From Bacillota bacterium (GTDB lineage: Bacteria; Bacillota; Clostridia; Christensenellales; UBA1242), in contig WQZR01000030.1 in assembly GCA_009780625.1 (NCBI GenBank), positions 1 to 10,578 of the forward strand: 10,578 nucleotides of DNA. Direction: 5' to 3'. A program made the position numbers and the translations under genes. The notes under the pieces were generated by a model. The model did no database searches, had not been told where the DNA came from, and saw only the letters and a program-made list of their open reading frames with translations. Positions 1 through 6,637 of the stretch are shown here, piece by piece (positions within the stretch are counted from its first letter, which is position 1; every line of letters begins with the position of its first letter).

Positions 1-2
1 AC

Positions 3-473
3 ATGCCAAGAAGAAGTGGAGTGCCGAAAAGAGATGTGCTACCAGATAGCAAATTCGGCAGTAAAGTGATTACAAAACTTGTAAACCAAGTTATGATAGA
101 CGGCAAAAAAGAAACAGCAGAAAACATTGTTTATGCTGCATTCGATATTGTTAAAAATAAAGTTGGCCTAGATGGCAACGATGTGTTTTTTAAAGCACTT
201 GAAAATATCATGCCACACCTAGAAACAAAATCTAGACGTGTTGGTGGTTCTAACTATCAAGTTCCAATGGAAATTAAACCAGTAAGAAGACAAACACTAG
301 GAATCAGATGGTTGGTTGGTTACGCTAGAAAAAGAAGCGAAAGAACAATGGACGCTCGTCTTGCAGGTGAGATTGTAGATGCATACAACAACACAGGCGC
401 AGCAGTTAAGAAAAAAGAAGATACACACAGAATGGCGGAAGCAAACAAGGCTTTTGCGCATTTTAGATGGTAA
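3..473 (+). CDS. rpsG: 30S ribosomal protein S7 (uS7)
   Basis: This is the small-subunit protein that binds the 3' major domain of 16S rRNA and organises the head of the 30S subunit near the E site. The 156-residue product has the usual family length and is complete. It begins MPRRSGVPKRDVLPDS and carries the conserved run VGGSNYQVPMEI followed by the basic stretch RWLVGYARKRSE, both typical of bacterial S7. The C-terminus (MAEANKAFAHFRW) is also standard. Only two bases precede the ATG, so the ribosome binding site lies outside the window; rpsL would be the usual upstream neighbour. The stop is followed after 24 bases by fusA in the same direction, the conserved str-operon order. In other bacteria S7 can act as translational autoregulator of this operon; nothing here shows whether that applies. 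Confidence 0.99.
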   Translation: MPRRSGVPKRDVLPDSKFGSKVITKLVNQVMIDGKKETAENIVYAAFDIVKNKVGLDGNDVFFKALENIMPHLETKSRRVGGSNYQVPMEIKPVRRQTLGIRWLVGYARKRSERTMDARLAGEIVDAYNNTGAAVKKKEDTHRMAEANKAFAHFRW

Positions 474-497
474 TATTTTTATAAGGAGAAATAATTT

Positions 498-2570
498 ATG
501 CCTAGGACACATAGTTTAGAAAAAACAAGAAACATCGGTATCATGGCACACATTGATGCTGGTAAGACAACAACAAGTGAGCGTATTCTTTACTATTCAG
601 GAAAAGTTCACAAGATTGGTGAAACACACGACGGCGGTGCGGTTACTGACTGGATGGACCAAGAAAAAGAAAGAGGAATCACAATCACTTCTGCTTGTAT
701 CACAACAGAGTGGAGAGAGCACAAAATCAACGTTATTGACACACCGGGTCACGTTGACTTTACGGTTGAAGTTGAAAGAAGTTTAAAAGTTCTAGATGGA
801 GCGATTACGGTTCTTTGTGCACGTGGTGGAGTTCAACCACAATCTGAAACTGTTTGGAGACAAGCAGACAAATATAAAGTTCCAAGACTTGTTTATGTAA
901 ACAAGATGGACACAAACGATGCAAACTTCTATAGAGCTATTGAAAGCTTAAGAACAAACCTTGGTGCAAACCCAGTTGCTGTTCAAATTCCTGTGGGAGA
1001 TGCAGAAACATTTAAAGGAATTATCGACCTTGTTGAAATGAAATATTATTTCTATAACGACGAGAAAGGTAAAGACATTCATGTTCTAGATATTCCAGCT
1101 GATATGAAAGACAAAGCAGCAGAATACAGAACAAAACTTCTAGATGTTGTTGTTGACTACGACGACGCGCTTTTTGAAAAAGTTCTTGGTGGCGAAGAGC
1201 CAACAATTGAAGAAATCAGAAAAGCAATCAGAACAGGAACACTTGCAATGAAAATGCAACCAGCGTTCTGTGGTTCGAGCTATAAGAACAAAGGTGTTCA
1301 AAAACTTCTAGACGGGGTTGTTGACTTCCTTCCAAGCCCACTGGATATTCCAGCGGTTAAAGGAACAAACCCAGAAACAGAAAAAGAAGAAGAAAGAAAA
1401 GCAGACGACAAAGAGCCATTCAGCGGACTAGCATTCAAAGTTATGGCAGACAGATATGGCGAGCTTGTGTTCTTCAGAGTGTATAGCGGAATTGTGACTA
1501 AGGGAAGTTATGTATATAACGCAACAAAAGACAAAAAAGAAAGAGTTTCTAGAATTGTTGTTATGTATGCAAACTCTAGAGAAGAGGTTGAATCTGCTCA
1601 CGCAGGAGACATCGTTTCATTCATTGGTCTTTCAAACACAACAACAGCAGACACACTTTGCGACGAAAAGAAACCAATTGTTCTTGAGTCTATGAGTTTT
1701 GCTGAGCCAGTTATTAAACTTGCAGTTGAGCCAAAAACAAAAGGCGACCAAGAAAAAATGACAATGGCTCTAATTAAACTTGCTTCAGAAGACCCAACAT
1801 TCAAAGTTCAAACAGACAAAGAAACAGGTCAAACAATCATTGCTGGAATGGGTGAACTTCACCTTGAAATTATGATTGACCGTATGAAAAGAGAATTTAA
1901 CGTTGAAGTAACTCCAGGGACTCCACAAGTTTCATACAGAGAAACATTCAAGAAAACAGTTGAGTCTGAAGGTAAGCACGTTAAGCAATCTGGTGGTAAG
2001 GGGCAATATGGTCACTGCTGGCTTAGACTTGAGCCACTTCCTGCAGGCGAAGGCTTTAAGTTTGTAGACAAAACTGTTGGTGGAAGTATTCCAAAAGAAT
2101 ATATTCCTGCGGTTGAAAAAGGTCTTATTGAAACAAAAGCAAGCGGAGTTCTTGCTGGATACGAAGTTGTTGACTTCCAAGTGACTGTTTACGACGGAAG
2201 CTATCACGATGTTGACTCTTCGGAAATGGCGTTCAAAATTGCAGCAAGTATGGCGTTTAAAGACGGTATGAGAGCAGCAACACCAATTCTTCTTGAACCA
2301 ATCACAAGAGTTCAGGTGACAGTTCCTGCAGAATATATGGGTGACATTATGGGCAACCTTACAACAAGACGTGGAAGCATTCAAGGAACAGAACAAAGCG
2401 GAACAACAGCGGTTGTAAACGCAGAAGTTCCACTTTCAGAAATGTTTGGATATGTTACTGACCTTAGAAGCAGAACAAAAGGAAAAGGTTCGTTTACAAT
2501 GGAAGTTGTGAAATATGAAGAAGTTCCTTCATATGTTGCAACAAAAATTATTGAAGGACGTGCTAAATAA
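498..2570 (+). CDS. fusA: Elongation factor G
   Basis: EF-G is the translational GTPase that drives tRNA-mRNA translocation and, with ribosome recycling factor, splits post-termination ribosomes. The 690-residue protein is full length. The GTPase motifs are intact: P-loop AHIDAGKT at residues 17-24, switch I RGIT at 59-62, DTPGHVDF at 81-88 including the catalytic-type His85, and NKMD at 135-138. Domains II-V follow, with the domain IV translocation-tip region around the GKGQYGHCW stretch and the usual end ATKIIEGRAK. AAGGAG at 483-488 lies nine bases before the ATG and fixes the start. The gene follows rpsG by 24 bases and is presumably cotranscribed. A terminator begins 12 bases after the stop, so this transcript ends here and no tuf gene follows, unlike the common rpsL-rpsG-fusA-tuf order. 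Confidence 0.99.
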   Translation: MPRTHSLEKTRNIGIMAHIDAGKTTTSERILYYSGKVHKIGETHDGGAVTDWMDQEKERGITITSACITTEWREHKINVIDTPGHVDFTVEVERSLKVLDGAITVLCARGGVQPQSETVWRQADKYKVPRLVYVNKMDTNDANFYRAIESLRTNLGANPVAVQIPVGDAETFKGIIDLVEMKYYFYNDEKGKDIHVLDIPADMKDKAAEYRTKLLDVVVDYDDALFEKVLGGEEPTIEEIRKAIRTGTLAMKMQPAFCGSSYKNKGVQKLLDGVVDFLPSPLDIPAVKGTNPETEKEEERKADDKEPFSGLAFKVMADRYGELVFFRVYSGIVTKGSYVYNATKDKKERVSRIVVMYANSREEVESAHAGDIVSFIGLSNTTTADTLCDEKKPIVLESMSFAEPVIKLAVEPKTKGDQEKMTMALIKLASEDPTFKVQTDKETGQTIIAGMGELHLEIMIDRMKREFNVEVTPGTPQVSYRETFKKTVESEGKHVKQSGGKGQYGHCWLRLEPLPAGEGFKFVDKTVGGSIPKEYIPAVEKGLIETKASGVLAGYEVVDFQVTVYDGSYHDVDSSEMAFKIAASMAFKDGMRAATPILLEPITRVQVTVPAEYMGDIMGNLTTRRGSIQGTEQSGTTAVVNAEVPLSEMFGYVTDLRSRTKGKGSFTMEVVKYEEVPSYVATKIIEGRAK

Positions 2571-2581
2571 GTGATATAAAG

Positions 2582-2605
2582 AAAAGGGCGAAAGCTCTTT
2601 TTTTT
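2582..2605 (+). terminator. Intrinsic terminator of the rpsG-fusA transcript
   Basis: An eight-pair stem (AAAAGGGC with GCTCTTTT, one G-U pair) closes a GAAA tetraloop, and the T-run extends to 2605. It starts 12 bases after the fusA stop and should end the str-type transcript. The end of the T-run is shared with the promoter of the next gene. Confidence 0.85.
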
Positions 2606-2613
2606 GATATAAT
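2605..2613 (+). promoter_or_regulatory. Extended -10 promoter for the membrane protein at 2637
   Basis: TGATATAAT is a perfect extended -10 element (TGn plus TATAAT at 2608-2613). No -35 match exists because that position lies in the terminator stem. Transcription would start near 2620, giving a leader of about 17 bases with AAAGGAG at 2624-2630 just before the ATG at 2637. Confidence 0.7.
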
Positions 2614-2636
2614 AGGTATATACAAAGGAGAAAAAA

Positions 2637-3614
2637 ATGATTGATTATTTATTTAAAATAAAAGAGAATTGGTTTCATTTTGTGCTTAGTGTTGCGGGAA
2701 CGATTGGATTGATTCTTTCTGGTGCTGCTGCATATATGGTTATTGCAAACGCACTGGTTGGATATGGAACTGCAACAACAAGCATAAACTGGGGCTCGAT
2801 AATTATAAATTCCACTATTTATGTTGGTTGGATGGCAGGTTTCTCTTGTCTTGTGGACTATGCCACAACAAAGATGAGAAACGCAAAAAGAATGAGACTT
2901 TCAGGCTGGATTTTAATCACCTATTCGGCAATTGCATGTGCTGTGATGATTACTGGTTTGATTATGATTAACCCAACACCAGAAGGAATTTATCTTTATA
3001 TGACAATCTTGTTTATGATTGCAATAGGTTTAATTCCACTTACGTATGGACTTAGAGAAAGAAAGATTATGAATGAAGAAGTTTCAAGCATTGCACTTAC
3101 GGCTTTGGCTGTGGCAGGTGTTGTGGTTGGAATAATTTTCTTGGTAAATATGCCAGAATTTATTGCACCTGCAACTTCAAAATATTTAGGGGTTATAAAC
3201 GCGGCGTGGATTCTTGTGACGATAGCCGCTATACTTGGGTTTTTGACACTTACATATAATATTGTTAGGTTTAGAGAGCTTGGCGAAAAAGTGAACAAGA
3301 TTGCTAAGTATGCTGTTTTAGGTGTGGGCGGTTTAGCATTTATTATTGCAGTTATTGCTGCGTTTCTTGCTCTGCCATACTACACAAACACTTTCGAGTT
3401 CTACGAAGCATTGTCTAACAGGTTCCCAGAAAACCTTAACTATATAAGATGGATAAATAACTTGATTCTTTCTGCTGTAAGATTCTATATGATGGTTGCA
3501 TTGTTTGGAATTGTTCCGCTTATATATGGACTTCGACAATTCTTTCCTAAGAATGAACCAAAAGAAACAGCACCAGCTATTGAAAACACATTTACAGAAA
3601 ACCCAACTTTATAA
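2637..3614 (+). CDS. Multi-spanning membrane protein with internal duplication, function unknown
   Basis: I do not recognise this 325-residue protein. It is an integral membrane protein with about eight hydrophobic segments, roughly at residues 17-40, 50-70, 88-110, 116-137, 148-170, 186-208, 222-246 and 276-298, then a hydrophilic tail rich in Pro, Glu, Asn and Thr. The two halves look like copies of one four-helix unit. The first ends in PLTYGLR (134-140) and the second in PLIYGLR (294-300), 160 residues apart, and both halves also have a Gly-Phe-rich helix followed by a basic loop. There is no catalytic motif or transporter signature that I can name. The start is fixed by AAAGGAG seven bases upstream. 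The gene has its own promoter and is closed by a bidirectional terminator, so it is probably monocistronic. Confidence 0.9.
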   Translation: MIDYLFKIKENWFHFVLSVAGTIGLILSGAAAYMVIANALVGYGTATTSINWGSIIINSTIYVGWMAGFSCLVDYATTKMRNAKRMRLSGWILITYSAIACAVMITGLIMINPTPEGIYLYMTILFMIAIGLIPLTYGLRERKIMNEEVSSIALTALAVAGVVVGIIFLVNMPEFIAPATSKYLGVINAAWILVTIAAILGFLTLTYNIVRFRELGEKVNKIAKYAVLGVGGLAFIIAVIAAFLALPYYTNTFEFYEALSNRFPENLNYIRWINNLILSAVRFYMMVALFGIVPLIYGLRQFFPKNEPKETAPAIENTFTENPTL

Positions 3615-3619
3615 GAAAC

Positions 3620-3646
3620 AAAAAAACGCCGATTGGCGTTTTTTTT
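3620..3646. terminator. Bidirectional intrinsic terminator between convergent genes
   Basis: Seven A's plus CGCC (3620-3630), loop GATT, then GGCG followed by eight T's (3635-3646). The stem is symmetric, with a T-run on the + strand and another on the - strand, so it can serve both the rightward gene ending at 3614 and the leftward gene ending at 3645. The stop codon of the leftward gene lies at the edge of the structure. Confidence 0.9.
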
Positions 3647-4298
3647 AATGTATCTTAGGAACATTGTTTTTTGGAACCATTGAAAGTGATGTTTTGGTCA
3701 GATTTTTAGGTTTTGGTGTTGTTTTGATTACTGCAAATAAAATTAGTAGTGCAATGCCTGGCAGGGTGGATACACCAAAGATGATACCAAAAATGATTGC
3801 AACAATGCGTCCTGCTGCTTCATCTGCTTCGTTATAACTATCAAGTGTGATGATTGCTGCTCCTCTTGCGGTTAGAGAATATATTGAAATTGTTCTGTCT
3901 TTATCTCCAACGTGTTGGACTGATGAGTTTGTAACTCTTATTGTTATTATGTCGCCGGTTGTAATTTTAAGTGCTTCAGTGTTATTGATAATTGATGCAG
4001 ATTGAATAACCTGAAATTTGGCAGCAAACTCTTCTGTTTCGAATGTAAGGTTTCCGGTTCTAGAAACTGAAGTTACAGTTGCAGTAAGTTCTGTTGTGTT
4101 TTGTTCTGTGTGTCCACCTGATATGACTAGTGGGAGAATTACTCCAAGCAACCAAAATAAAGAACAGAAGATTATTGCAATGCCTGCAATCAGAAAGCCA
4201 ATTTGTCTTTTCTTAACTCCTCCAGATGCTTCTTGCGCTCTTAACTCTTTAAAGCAATCTTTTTGTGGGTAGTTGAAATTATAATTATTTATATCCAT
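3645..4298 (-). CDS. Two-helix membrane protein with an extracytoplasmic beta-type domain, function unknown
   Basis: The 217-residue product has a cytoplasmic-type N-terminus of about 30 residues ending in KKRQ, a membrane helix at about 33-59, a polar domain of about 100 residues (60-160), a second helix at about 163-190, and a basic tail. The central domain has alternating beta-prone stretches such as TELTATVTSVSR and DIITIRVTNS. This layout resembles DUF3592-like proteins, but that comparison is by eye and family membership is not established. Its ATG follows the spmA stop by only two bases and no Shine-Dalgarno sequence precedes it, so translation is probably coupled to spmA. It shares the bidirectional terminator at 3620-3646. 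A role alongside SpmA is inferred from this linkage only. Confidence 0.85.
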   Translation of the reverse strand: MDINNYNFNYPQKDCFKELRAQEASGGVKKRQIGFLIAGIAIIFCSLFWLLGVILPLVISGGHTEQNTTELTATVTSVSRTGNLTFETEEFAAKFQVIQSASIINNTEALKITTGDIITIRVTNSSVQHVGDKDRTISIYSLTARGAAIITLDSYNEADEAAGRIVAIIFGIIFGVSTLPGIALLILFAVIKTTPKPKNLTKTSLSMVPKNNVPKIH

Positions 4299-4300
4299 AG

Positions 4301-4876
4301 TTAGAGTTTAACATTTTTTGGTGGAAACAGCCTCCAAAAAAGCTTCATTAGAAGCACTGAAAAAATTGTTGTTGCAAAGCTTGTAATCAAAGCGGGGAGG
4401 AATATGCTGGTTGGGTTTGTGCTTCCTGCGGCTGCTCGCATGGAGATTATTGTTGAAGGAAAGATTTGAATGCTTGAGGCATTTAGAACAACAAGCATGG
4501 CGGCGGCATATGTGATGACTTCTTTATCACCGACAAGGTTGTGTGTTGCAAGAATTCCGCTTGCAGTGCCGACTCCAGAAACGCCCATCACATCTGCTGA
4601 AAGCATTGTTGCAAGATATTCCTCGCTTTTGTTGTCGACTTTGCCGAATATGAATTTGATTATGGGTTTAAGTGGTTTTTTGATGATTTCCAGAATGCCA
4701 GCGTTTTCCATAATTTTAAAGAAGCCCATCCATATGCAAAAGATTCCCGCGAGGGTTAGGGAGAATGTGATTGCTTTGTTGCCTGCATTTGTGAGGGATA
4801 AAATGAAGCCGCTTGGGTTTGTGGCGAGCAGAAGCAAAGTTCCAGCAACCATTAGATAGAACCATATTCTAGACAT
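4301..4876 (-). CDS. spmA: Spore maturation protein A homologue (SpmA-like, Gate-domain membrane protein)
   Basis: In Bacillus subtilis SpmA and SpmB are both needed for full dehydration of the spore core and hence heat resistance. They are membrane proteins of the Gate (nucleoside recognition) superfamily. The 191-residue product aligns by eye with B. subtilis SpmA throughout. Landmarks are GFFKIMENAG at 51-60 (LGLMKIAEQSG in B. subtilis, from memory), the Gly-rich segment ADVMGVSGVGTASG at 94-107, and NASSIQIFPSTIISMR at 132-147. I chose the ATG at 4876, not an in-frame TTG at 4891, because MSRIWFYLMVAG then matches the family N-terminus. There is no Shine-Dalgarno sequence, and a -10-like TATACT ends four bases before the ATG. 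It is transcribed with the gene at 3645-4298 and is divergent from spmB. Whether the organism sporulates cannot be told from this window. Confidence 0.93.
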   Translation of the reverse strand: MSRIWFYLMVAGTLLLLATNPSGFILSLTNAGNKAITFSLTLAGIFCIWMGFFKIMENAGILEIIKKPLKPIIKFIFGKVDNKSEEYLATMLSADVMGVSGVGTASGILATHNLVGDKEVITYAAAMLVVLNASSIQIFPSTIISMRAAAGSTNPTSIFLPALITSFATTIFSVLLMKLFWRLFPPKNVKL

Positions 4877-4880
4877 GATA

Positions 4881-4886
4881 AGTATA
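4881..4886 (-). promoter_or_regulatory. Candidate -10 element of spmA, four bases before its ATG
   Basis: On the - strand TATACT is followed by TATC and then the ATG at 4876. No good housekeeping -35 is present. The overlapping octamer CATATACT also comes within one base of the sigma-E -10 consensus CATACAnT, but the matching -35 is weak (ACAATTT, 14 bases upstream), so the sigma factor is open. If the hexamer is used, the mRNA starts at or within a few bases of the ATG. Confidence 0.4.
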
Positions 4887-4900
4887 TGCAATGCCGCACG

Positions 4901-5010
4901 CTAAATTGTTTTGCTAGAATCTTAAAATCTGCGGAACTCGCGTTTTATATATTTTTTAGTTGCGACGCTCAAACAGTCCTCGATTTTAATCTGTCTAGCA
5001 AAATCAATTT
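4901..5010. repeat. Imperfect inverted repeat filling the spmA-spmB divergent region
   Basis: The outer arms are AAATTGTTTTGCTAGA at 4903-4918 and TCTAGCAAAATCAATTT at 4994-5010, complementary except for one inserted base. Similarity continues inwards: TTAAAATC recurs in both arms, followed by a looser GGAACT/GGACT match, and the arms enclose an A+T-rich centre near 4945-4960. The structure could be a pair of inverted copies of one promoter region, a small palindromic element, or a regulator's target. Confidence 0.6.
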
Positions 5011-5025
5011 ATCTGTGCTAGACAG
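4991..5025. promoter_or_regulatory. Nine-base perfect inverted repeat upstream of spmB
   Basis: CTGTCTAGC at 4991-4999 and GCTAGACAG at 5017-5025 are perfect inverted copies separated by 17 bases. The repeat lies just upstream of the likely -10 of spmB (TATATT at 5030-5035), a suitable place for a dimeric regulator. It overlaps the right arm of the larger repeat. No T-run follows, so a terminator is unlikely. Confidence 0.45.
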
Positions 5026-5029
5026 CTCG

Positions 5030-5035
5030 TATATT
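5030..5035 (+). promoter_or_regulatory. Candidate -10 element of spmB
   Basis: TATATT differs from TATAAT at one position and lies 17 bases before the GTG start of spmB. No -35 match is visible at 16-18 bases upstream. Transcription would start near 5042, leaving a leader of about 11 bases without a Shine-Dalgarno sequence. Confidence 0.35.
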
Positions 5036-5052
5036 CTCATCTAATTAGTATA

Positions 5053-5562
5053 GTGTTCTCCATATACGTTATTCCAGTGTTGTTGCTTGCAATTTTAATA
5101 TTTGCACAAATAAAGAAGGTGAACCCTTTTCAGTCTTTTGTTGATGGTTCAAAGAATGCGGTGGAGGTTGTTGTTGGGTTGTTGCCACATCTTGCGGCGA
5201 TGTTTTTGGTGATTGAGGTTGTTGTGGCGAGTGGGTTGTCTTCGCATATTGCAACTTTCATTTCACCGGCGTTTGGTCTGGTGGGTGTGCCGAGTGAGTT
5301 AAGTTTGCTTATTCTAACAAAGCCGTTTTCTGGAAGTGCAAGTCTTGTTATATTAGAAGAGTTGTTAAAGACTCACGGGGCAGACGGTCATATAGGCAGA
5401 ACGGCGAGTGTGATTATGGCTTCGAGCGATACATTGTTTTTTATTCTCACGGTGTATTTTGCAAAAACAAAGGTGAAAAGATTTTGGCTGGTTGTTCCAA
5501 TTGCACTTCTTGGAAACATTTTTGCGGCGATTGTTGCTAGTAATATTTCAAATCTGTTATGA
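5053..5562 (+). CDS. spmB: Spore maturation protein B homologue (SpmB-like, Gate-domain membrane protein)
   Basis: This is the partner of SpmA in spore core dehydration in B. subtilis. The 169-residue product keeps the SpmB landmarks: IPVLLLAILIFAQIKKV near the N-terminus, a Phe-Val-Asp-Gly-Ser-Lys run at 29-34, PSE at 80-82, KPFSGSAS at 90-97, IGR at 114-116 and DTLFFILTVYF at 126-136. It is slightly shorter than B. subtilis SpmB (178 residues, from memory). The start is a GTG at 5053; no upstream in-frame ATG, GTG or TTG fits, and the N-terminus then matches the family. No Shine-Dalgarno sequence is seen. It is divergent from spmA instead of directly downstream, which is unusual. The next gene starts 19 bases after the stop but has its own promoter-like element. 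Confidence 0.93.
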   Translation: MFSIYVIPVLLLAILIFAQIKKVNPFQSFVDGSKNAVEVVVGLLPHLAAMFLVIEVVVASGLSSHIATFISPAFGLVGVPSELSLLILTKPFSGSASLVILEELLKTHGADGHIGRTASVIMASSDTLFFILTVYFAKTKVKRFWLVVPIALLGNIFAAIVASNISNLL

Positions 5563-5566
5563 TTTA

Positions 5567-5575
5567 TGATAGAAT
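5567..5575 (+). promoter_or_regulatory. Extended -10 element immediately upstream of the first CPBP gene
   Basis: TGATAGAAT fits an extended -10 (TGn, then TAGAAT with one mismatch to TATAAT). Six bases (AAATTC) separate it from the ATG at 5582, so initiation at the usual distance falls on the start codon. There is no Shine-Dalgarno sequence. Together these predict a leaderless mRNA. Confidence 0.5.
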
Positions 5576-5581
5576 AAATTC

Positions 5582-6616
5582 ATGGAAAGAATTAAAACAA
5601 AAATAACTCCAAACACGGCTGCTTTATTTGTTGTTATATATACTGCGTTTTATTTGGTTGGCAGTCTTGTTATGATTGGAATAGTCTTCGGTTTCGATTT
5701 AGATATAAGAAATTTTTGGGTAAGTCAAAGCGGAACATTTGTAATTCAAATAGCATTGCTTTTGGCTTTTGTGTTTATCTCGTTTAAATTGTTCTATAAA
5801 CCATGGGACATTCTGAAATCAGATTATGGAACGGTTATTGGAAAAGATTCAAAAAGTAAACTTAAAATTGCTTTGATATATGTTGTTTCAACTGTGGTTG
5901 TGGTTGCGATGTTGTTTGCTTTAAACCCTGTCATTTCAATGTTTAGCGATGCAATGACGGCAATTGGCTTTGGCGAGGCTAAACCAGACGACGTTTCAAT
6001 CTTTGCTTGGAGCATTGGGGTGGACACAATGTTGTGGTATCACTTTATTATTATGGTTTTTGTTATGGGTGTGCTTCCAGCAGTTGCGGAGGAAGTTGTC
6101 TTCAGAGGACTTTTGATTGAAAAACTTAAAGGCTTTGGTTTCTGGGCGATTGTGCTTATGTCGAGTTTCTTGTTTATGACTCTGCATGGAAACATTTTCC
6201 AAAGCATATATCAATTCCTTCTGGGCGTGATTTGTGCGATTGCATATTTAAAAACAAGAGATATCAAAGTTCCAATTCTTATGCACCTTGCAAACAACGT
6301 TGCGGTTATTATTAACTTATATATAATAAATTCAATTTATGGGGCAAACCCTCCATCTGAAGAGCTTACAACACCGTTTATTCTAACGGCAGTTGGCATG
6401 GCTGTTCTTGGGCTAGGGTTGATTGCGGCATATTATTTCTTTATAAGCAGAATCACAAAAACAGAAAAATCTGTTCTAACAAAACCACACACATACAGTT
6501 TTCCAAATTTGGAGTGCGAAAAACCAAACACAGACAACGGCATTGCGCTTATTATGGTTATGATTGGTGCATCGGCTTTCTGGGTTATAAACGTGATGGT
6601 TTCATATTTCGCTTAG
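5582..6616 (+). CDS. CPBP-family intramembrane glutamic/metalloprotease (CAAX protease-like)
   Basis: The 344-residue integral membrane protein has the signature of the CPBP (Abi/Rce1-like) family, whose members cleave substrates within or near the membrane. Motif 1 is EEVVFR with Glu170, Glu171 and Arg175. Motif 2 is FMTLH ending in His202. Motif 3 is HLANN with His235 and Asn239. All the expected active-site residues are present, so activity is likely. Four or more hydrophobic segments precede the core, and a final helix lies at about 323-343 after a polar loop near 300-320. The substrate is unknown; family members act in prenyl-protein processing in eukaryotes and in peptide or bacteriocin processing and immunity in bacteria. 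A second CPBP gene follows after 21 bases and whiA after that, so the three may form an operon. Confidence 0.93.
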   Translation: MERIKTKITPNTAALFVVIYTAFYLVGSLVMIGIVFGFDLDIRNFWVSQSGTFVIQIALLLAFVFISFKLFYKPWDILKSDYGTVIGKDSKSKLKIALIYVVSTVVVVAMLFALNPVISMFSDAMTAIGFGEAKPDDVSIFAWSIGVDTMLWYHFIIMVFVMGVLPAVAEEVVFRGLLIEKLKGFGFWAIVLMSSFLFMTLHGNIFQSIYQFLLGVICAIAYLKTRDIKVPILMHLANNVAVIINLYIINSIYGANPPSEELTTPFILTAVGMAVLGLGLIAAYYFFISRITKTEKSVLTKPHTYSFPNLECEKPNTDNGIALIMVMIGASAFWVINVMVSYFA

Positions 6617-6626
6617 TGAAGAGGCA

Positions 6627-6632
6627 TATATT
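6627..6632 (+). promoter_or_regulatory. Candidate -10 element directly before the second CPBP gene
   Basis: TATATT is followed by AGTTG and the ATG at 6638, the same five-base spacing as at the DnaD gene. A weak Shine-Dalgarno-like GAGG occurs at 6621-6624, so ordinary translation from a readthrough transcript is also possible. Confidence 0.35.
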
Positions 6633-6637
6633 AGTTG

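Noticed and set aside
1932..2396. 154-codon open frame on the - strand inside fusA
   Set aside because: It is fully antisense to a highly conserved EF-G region, is low in complexity with many Phe, Cys and Asn residues, and has no plausible start context. It is a shadow of fusA codon use.
4470..4859. 129-codon open frame on the + strand opposite spmA
   Set aside because: It lies antisense within spmA, which matches a known family along its whole length. The frame has no ribosome binding site or recognisable motif.
4877..4891. Five-residue N-terminal extension of spmA from a TTG codon
   Set aside because: The ATG at 4876 aligns with the family N-terminus, and the -10-like hexamer lies between the TTG and the ATG, so the TTG would lie upstream of the transcript.
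4877..5052. A small non-coding RNA or integron attC-like site in the spmA-spmB gap
   Set aside because: The inverted repeat is suggestive, but there is no terminator, no strong promoter pointing inward, and no attC-type core triplets (GTT/AAC) at the ends. Recorded only as a repeat.
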